Shown here in pieces: positions 60,739 through 64,000 of a DNA stretch of 64,000 nucleotides (positions are counted from its first letter, which is position 1; each line of letters starts with the position of its first letter). The notes beneath the pieces were generated by a model. It ran no database searches. It was not told the origin of the DNA and saw only the letters and a program-made list of their open reading frames with translations. The stretch comes from Combretum micranthum (taxonomy: Eukaryota > Streptophyta > Magnoliopsida > Myrtales > Combretaceae). Both the position numbers and the translations under genes were made by a program. The stretch is taken from NCBI GenBank assembly GCA_024138025.1, contig JAMXBD010004270.1, positions 1 through 64,000 of the forward strand, written 5' to 3'.

Positions 60739-61361
60739 TCACCACTTTCTCAAACTTTTATTAACCCTATTTGATTAGACACTAACTTGGAACCCCGCTA
60801 TGGCTACGAAGATCGCCCTGTCAAAATACGGATAGTTCTCCTTTGTCTGTCAAGTAATTTTTTCACTTTAATTATAGTTTCTTATCACAAAACATAACAT
60901 ATAAAGCATTCATACATAAAAGCATTTATATTCAAAGCAAATAAACATTTGAAACAATATATTGCTCGTGTTATTCAAAGATCATCATAACACATTCATC
61001 TAAGCCAATTATTAGCTATTACAACATTTTAACTTAATCTAAGCCAAATTGATAAAAATTTATCATTTAATCTAAAACTAATTCAAGTTGATTAAATTTA
61101 AGTAATCTAATTCCTTTAGCTAATTCAAGCTTATTTAGTCAAGTTGAACTTAGATTTATTAACTAAGTTTATTTTATATCTAACTTCTATATTTAATTTA
61201 ACTATTTCTCAAATCTATAAATCTACTTATTCATGTTTAATTATATCAATCAACTTACATAACATATAAATCAAAGGTCAACTCATACATACAAGATCAT
61301 ATTTCAAGCTTTGGAAAAGATTTAAAAATGCTTTTAGAAATTAAATTTGAAATACGGAATA

Positions 61362-61700
61362 TGCCGACAAAAGTCCGGCATTCAATGCACCAATGCCGGT
61401 ACGTTGAAGTGGCGTTGGATGCCGGTGTTAAAAATTTGAACTCTATGAAGTTAAGCTTCAAACCTACGCAGCGTTGATACTCAAAATGCCGGTGTTAAGT
61501 TTTTAAAGCAACACCATAAAACTATTGCAAACGCTAACGTCGATAAAAAATTTTTTTGATCACTTTGGTTCAACCTTCAACGCCGTAAAATTTATGCAAA
61601 CGCTGGCGGCATTTCTGGCGGAGTTAAGGAATTGGCATTCGATCACTTCAACATCTGGCTTAATGCCGGTGGCGTTGAAGTATCAAATGCCGGCGTACAT
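61362..61700 (-). repeat. Palindromic-word block in long LTR copy C (AATGCCGG / AACGCC word)
   Basis: ATGCCGG, GGCATT, AACGCC and GGCGTT recur about a dozen times, including ATGCCGACAAAAGTCCGGCAT and AATGCCGGTGGCGTTGAAG. The block occupies the position of the GATCACG blocks in copies A and B but uses an unrelated word. It is the most CpG-rich segment in the last 10 kb. Confidence 0.7.
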
Positions 61701-62330
61701 GACAGAACACACTTTTGACAAAAAGCTTGTTTTCAAAACTTAAGTTTTGCAAAACATTTTAACACTTCAAAATTTCTCCAAATCACTTTCTAAGCTTCCT
61801 AAACTTGATATATGAACTCCTCAACATCAATCATCTATTCAACACATCAAACAACATACAATCCGCTTCAAACACTAACAACTCTAAATCAATATTCATC
61901 ATCCTCAATCTCAAGCTCAACTTCCAACAACCATAACTTCAACAAACATATAAATAAACAACACTCTATCCCAAATCAACATGAATTCATCAATTATTAA
62001 CTTAAACAACAAGTAAAACAAAGATAACTTGAAATAGAAAACTTAGCTTTTGGAGAAACATGTAATTTCTTCTTCTATCTTCATTCCTAACTTTGATTTC
62101 TCCTTTAGCTTTGTTGAATTTGAGTTGTGGTGAGATGAATTGAAGAAAGAGAGAGAGAAAATGAAACGAAGAAGAAGAGAAGAAAAAGATGTGGGGAAAG
62201 AAGATGAGAAAAGAGAGAGAGAAAGAAAAAGAAAGATAAAGGCAGGGGAAAAGGAAATAAAAAGGAAGGATAATTATAAAATTTAGGATATTTTAGAATT
62301 TAGGTATAGGTTTAAAACTATCAGATCAAT

Positions 62331-62340
62331 ATTTATAGTT
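62331..62340 (-). promoter_or_regulatory. TATA box of long LTR copy C
   Basis: The minus strand reads AACTATAAAT, at the same place relative to the CT-rich leader as in copies A and B. Confidence 0.5.
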
Positions 62341-62750
62341 TTAGAAGTATTTAAAAAATGATTTTAGAACCGGTAGGTCGGAAATTAAGAACTTAAAATA
62401 AAAACTTAAATTTAGGAATTTATTTTGGATAAAAGATATTTAATTTGAGTTTGGGTTTAAGAACTGACATTTTTAGACAAACAAATGAACTCAAATTTTA
62501 TTGATATTTAGGAATTATTGTTTATGTTATAAATCAAGAGTTTTGGAATCCTTTAAACAATTTAGAAAAATGTTTAGGAGATTTGGAATCAAAATCTTAA
62601 ATTCCATTTAATTAATTACTAATCTAACTTTGTCAACTTGTCTATTTATATCATATGATTAATTTAATTCATCCAAATCTATCCAAACCCAATTTCTAAC
62701 ATATGTGAAGGTTTAAGATATTTCAAAAGGTGACTAAAGATAAGGACTAG

Positions 62751-63627
62751 AAATGTATTTTATTTTAATGTGAAAAAATTGATTTTCATGAATAAGATGC
62801 ATTAAAAGCAAAATAGTGTTATTTTTATAAATTTATTGTGATACATTATAAGGAAAAAAAAAATCAAGCTATCAACAAATATGAAATATCATAAATAAAC
62901 GCCCTTTAATATTATTCCTTTTTATAATTTAATAAGATTAAAGTAAGAATACCATCTAAAATTTTCTTATTATTCTGTTTGCCTTATGATCCTAAAGAAC
63001 TCTATCATTCCTTTAAAAATAATATACATATGAGGTTTAGTCAAAAGTTTTCATGTCAATCCATCAACTTTATTTATATATTAAGTGTTAAATATTAAAA
63101 TTGAAATGTTGAAAAACACAGCATTCGTAGACTTTATTATTTCTTAAAAAAAAAGTCCTCAAACTACCTATTTTTTACAACATTTTTTATTAGATGTTTC
63201 AAATAAAATCATAAGACCCTTGCGGTCCTACAATCCTATTTGACACACATCAATAAAGGTATTGCCAAAAAAATATGATTCAAGGACCAACTATCTAATA
63301 GTACTAATACATTAGATAGATTTTAAAATACTGAAATATTTCATATAGAACAAGTCTAGATATACTATGTTAATACTGAAATACTTCATATAAACTTTAA
63401 TAGTACTAATACATTAGATAGATTTTAAAATACATACTCATCATGAATCAATTCTAATGTTATTAGACCCGGTTTGGAACTTTGATCTAGACATACAAGA
63501 GAGTCAATGGTTAATAAGTAAAACCGAATTAATAATATTGAATTGATCAGTTCTTAAAGAAAAGTTAGATTCAATTAGGTTAAATCGGACATATCAACCT
63601 AAATTTAAAACATTCATTAGTTAGAAT
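62751..63627. other. AT-rich non-coding stretch
   Basis: No gene recognised. The segment TAATAGTACTAATACATTAGATAGATTTTAAAATAC occurs twice (from about 63297 and 63397), a 100-bp direct duplication that also includes GAAATAYTTCATATA. Confidence 0.5.
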
Positions 63628-64000
63628 TAGGGTTGCAAACGAGCTGAATCGAGTCAAACTTTTGAAGGCTTAAGCTCGGCTAGTTTGAAAATTATCTAAC
63701 TGAGTTCAATCTGAGCTTTTTATCAAGTATAAAATCTAGGCTTAAGCTCGACTCTATTAACTAAACGAGTTTATTTTGAGCTCGCGCTCGACTTGATTAC
63801 GAATCGAACTCAAGTATAGTAGAGCTTTTTTATTGAGCCTAATGAGCTTTTATCAGGCTTAAAATAAAAGCTCGAGCTCGATTCATTTAAATAGTCATTT
63901 TCTATTTTTTTTCAAACCTAAAAGTAATATATAAGAGTTGTTAAATATTTATACATATATATTAAGTAGAAATTAGTTTTTCTTTTCTATTTTAATTATA
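63628..64000 (+). mobile_element. hAT-type element, left part only (runs off the window)
   Basis: It starts TAGGGTTGCAAACGAGC and continues with repeated GAGCTCG, AGCTCGA, GGCTTAAGCTCG and TTGATTACGAATCG words, as in the group represented at 52650-53077. The expected target copy would be GTTAGAAT (63620-63627). Its right end lies beyond 64000. Confidence 0.7.

Larger units (their letters stand above)
59369..62750 (-). mobile_element. Long LTR (copy C), Ty3/gypsy-like
   Basis: It begins TGTAAAGACC and follows copy B in order: CTTAGTATACATAACGCAATC region, CTAAGTAACAGCAGCTGCTC (60113), TAGTTCAACGGTCCCATA (60260), GACACTAACTTGGAACCCC (60778), the palindrome block, the purine-rich stretch 62140-62270 and the TATA box. 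The right end is not sharp; similarity to copy B fades after TTTCAAAAGGTGAC (62720). No retroviral domains are present. Open frames at 59800-60012, 60346-60654 and 61812-62000 are LTR sequence with CAT/CAA-rich simple repeats. Orientation is minus, as for A and B. Confidence 0.65.

Noticed and set aside
62150..62270. Purine-rich GAAGAAGAGAAAA stretches as polypurine tracts
   Set aside because: They are over 100 bp long and lie just downstream of the LTR TATA box on the minus strand, so they read as CT-rich leaders, not as priming tracts.

Overview
The window is AT-rich nuclear DNA of a flowering plant, most likely a eudicot. It is a gene desert made almost entirely of transposable-element debris. 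Signs of this are long LTRs, many small hAT- and Mutator-type elements with target-site duplications (TSDs), AT microsatellites, a nuclear-type tRNA gene with internal Pol III promoter boxes, and fragments of plant organelle-related genes (PPR, RADA, GatA) captured by a retroelement. I found no intact protein-coding gene. The longest open frame (about 166 codons) is a broken gene fragment inside a retroelement. The only gene I regard as probably functional is a tRNA-Ile(AAU) gene on the minus strand at 24317-24390.

Layout. Positions 1-205 hold the right end of a hAT-type element cut by the window edge. Positions 3347-11539 hold a four-level nest: a small LTR retroelement with one LTR split by a 6.1 kb long-LTR insertion, itself split by a solo LTR of Ty1/copia appearance, itself split by a hAT MITE. 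TSDs mark the three inner levels. Positions 12561-12925 hold a Mutator-like MITE, and 14215-14740 a diverged tandem duplication. Positions 18603-22586 hold a complete but non-autonomous LTR retroelement on the minus strand. It has matching 5-bp TSDs, a primer binding site resembling the initiator-tRNA-Met type, and a polypurine tract. In place of gag-pol it carries fragments of a PPR gene, RADA and GatA, the last two joined in one reading frame. It is interrupted by a hAT element whose family member lies inverted at 22809-23656.

After the tRNA gene come another hAT MITE (24621-25296), a poorly marked 4.5 kb stretch, and a second long LTR (29820 to about 33997) that carries a hAT insertion and ends at a long-inverted-repeat Mutator-like element (34007-35128). 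A small inverted-repeat element at 38847-39129 contains four tandem hairpins. Further hAT elements lie at 42704-43606, 52650-53077 and 63628 to the end, and a third long LTR occupies 59369 to about 62750. Six copies of a short MITE family with GTCTATTTGG-like ends are scattered between 22 and 58 kb.

How the parts relate. The three long LTRs (3541, 29820, 59369) are one family in the same minus orientation. They share a TATA box, a pyrimidine-rich leader and a downstream block of short palindromes whose sequence 'word' differs in one copy. No internal coding region accompanies them, so they look like solo LTRs or truncated copies. Family names for the transposons rest on ends, TSD length and structure, not on transposase sequence. 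Element boundaries were read by eye.
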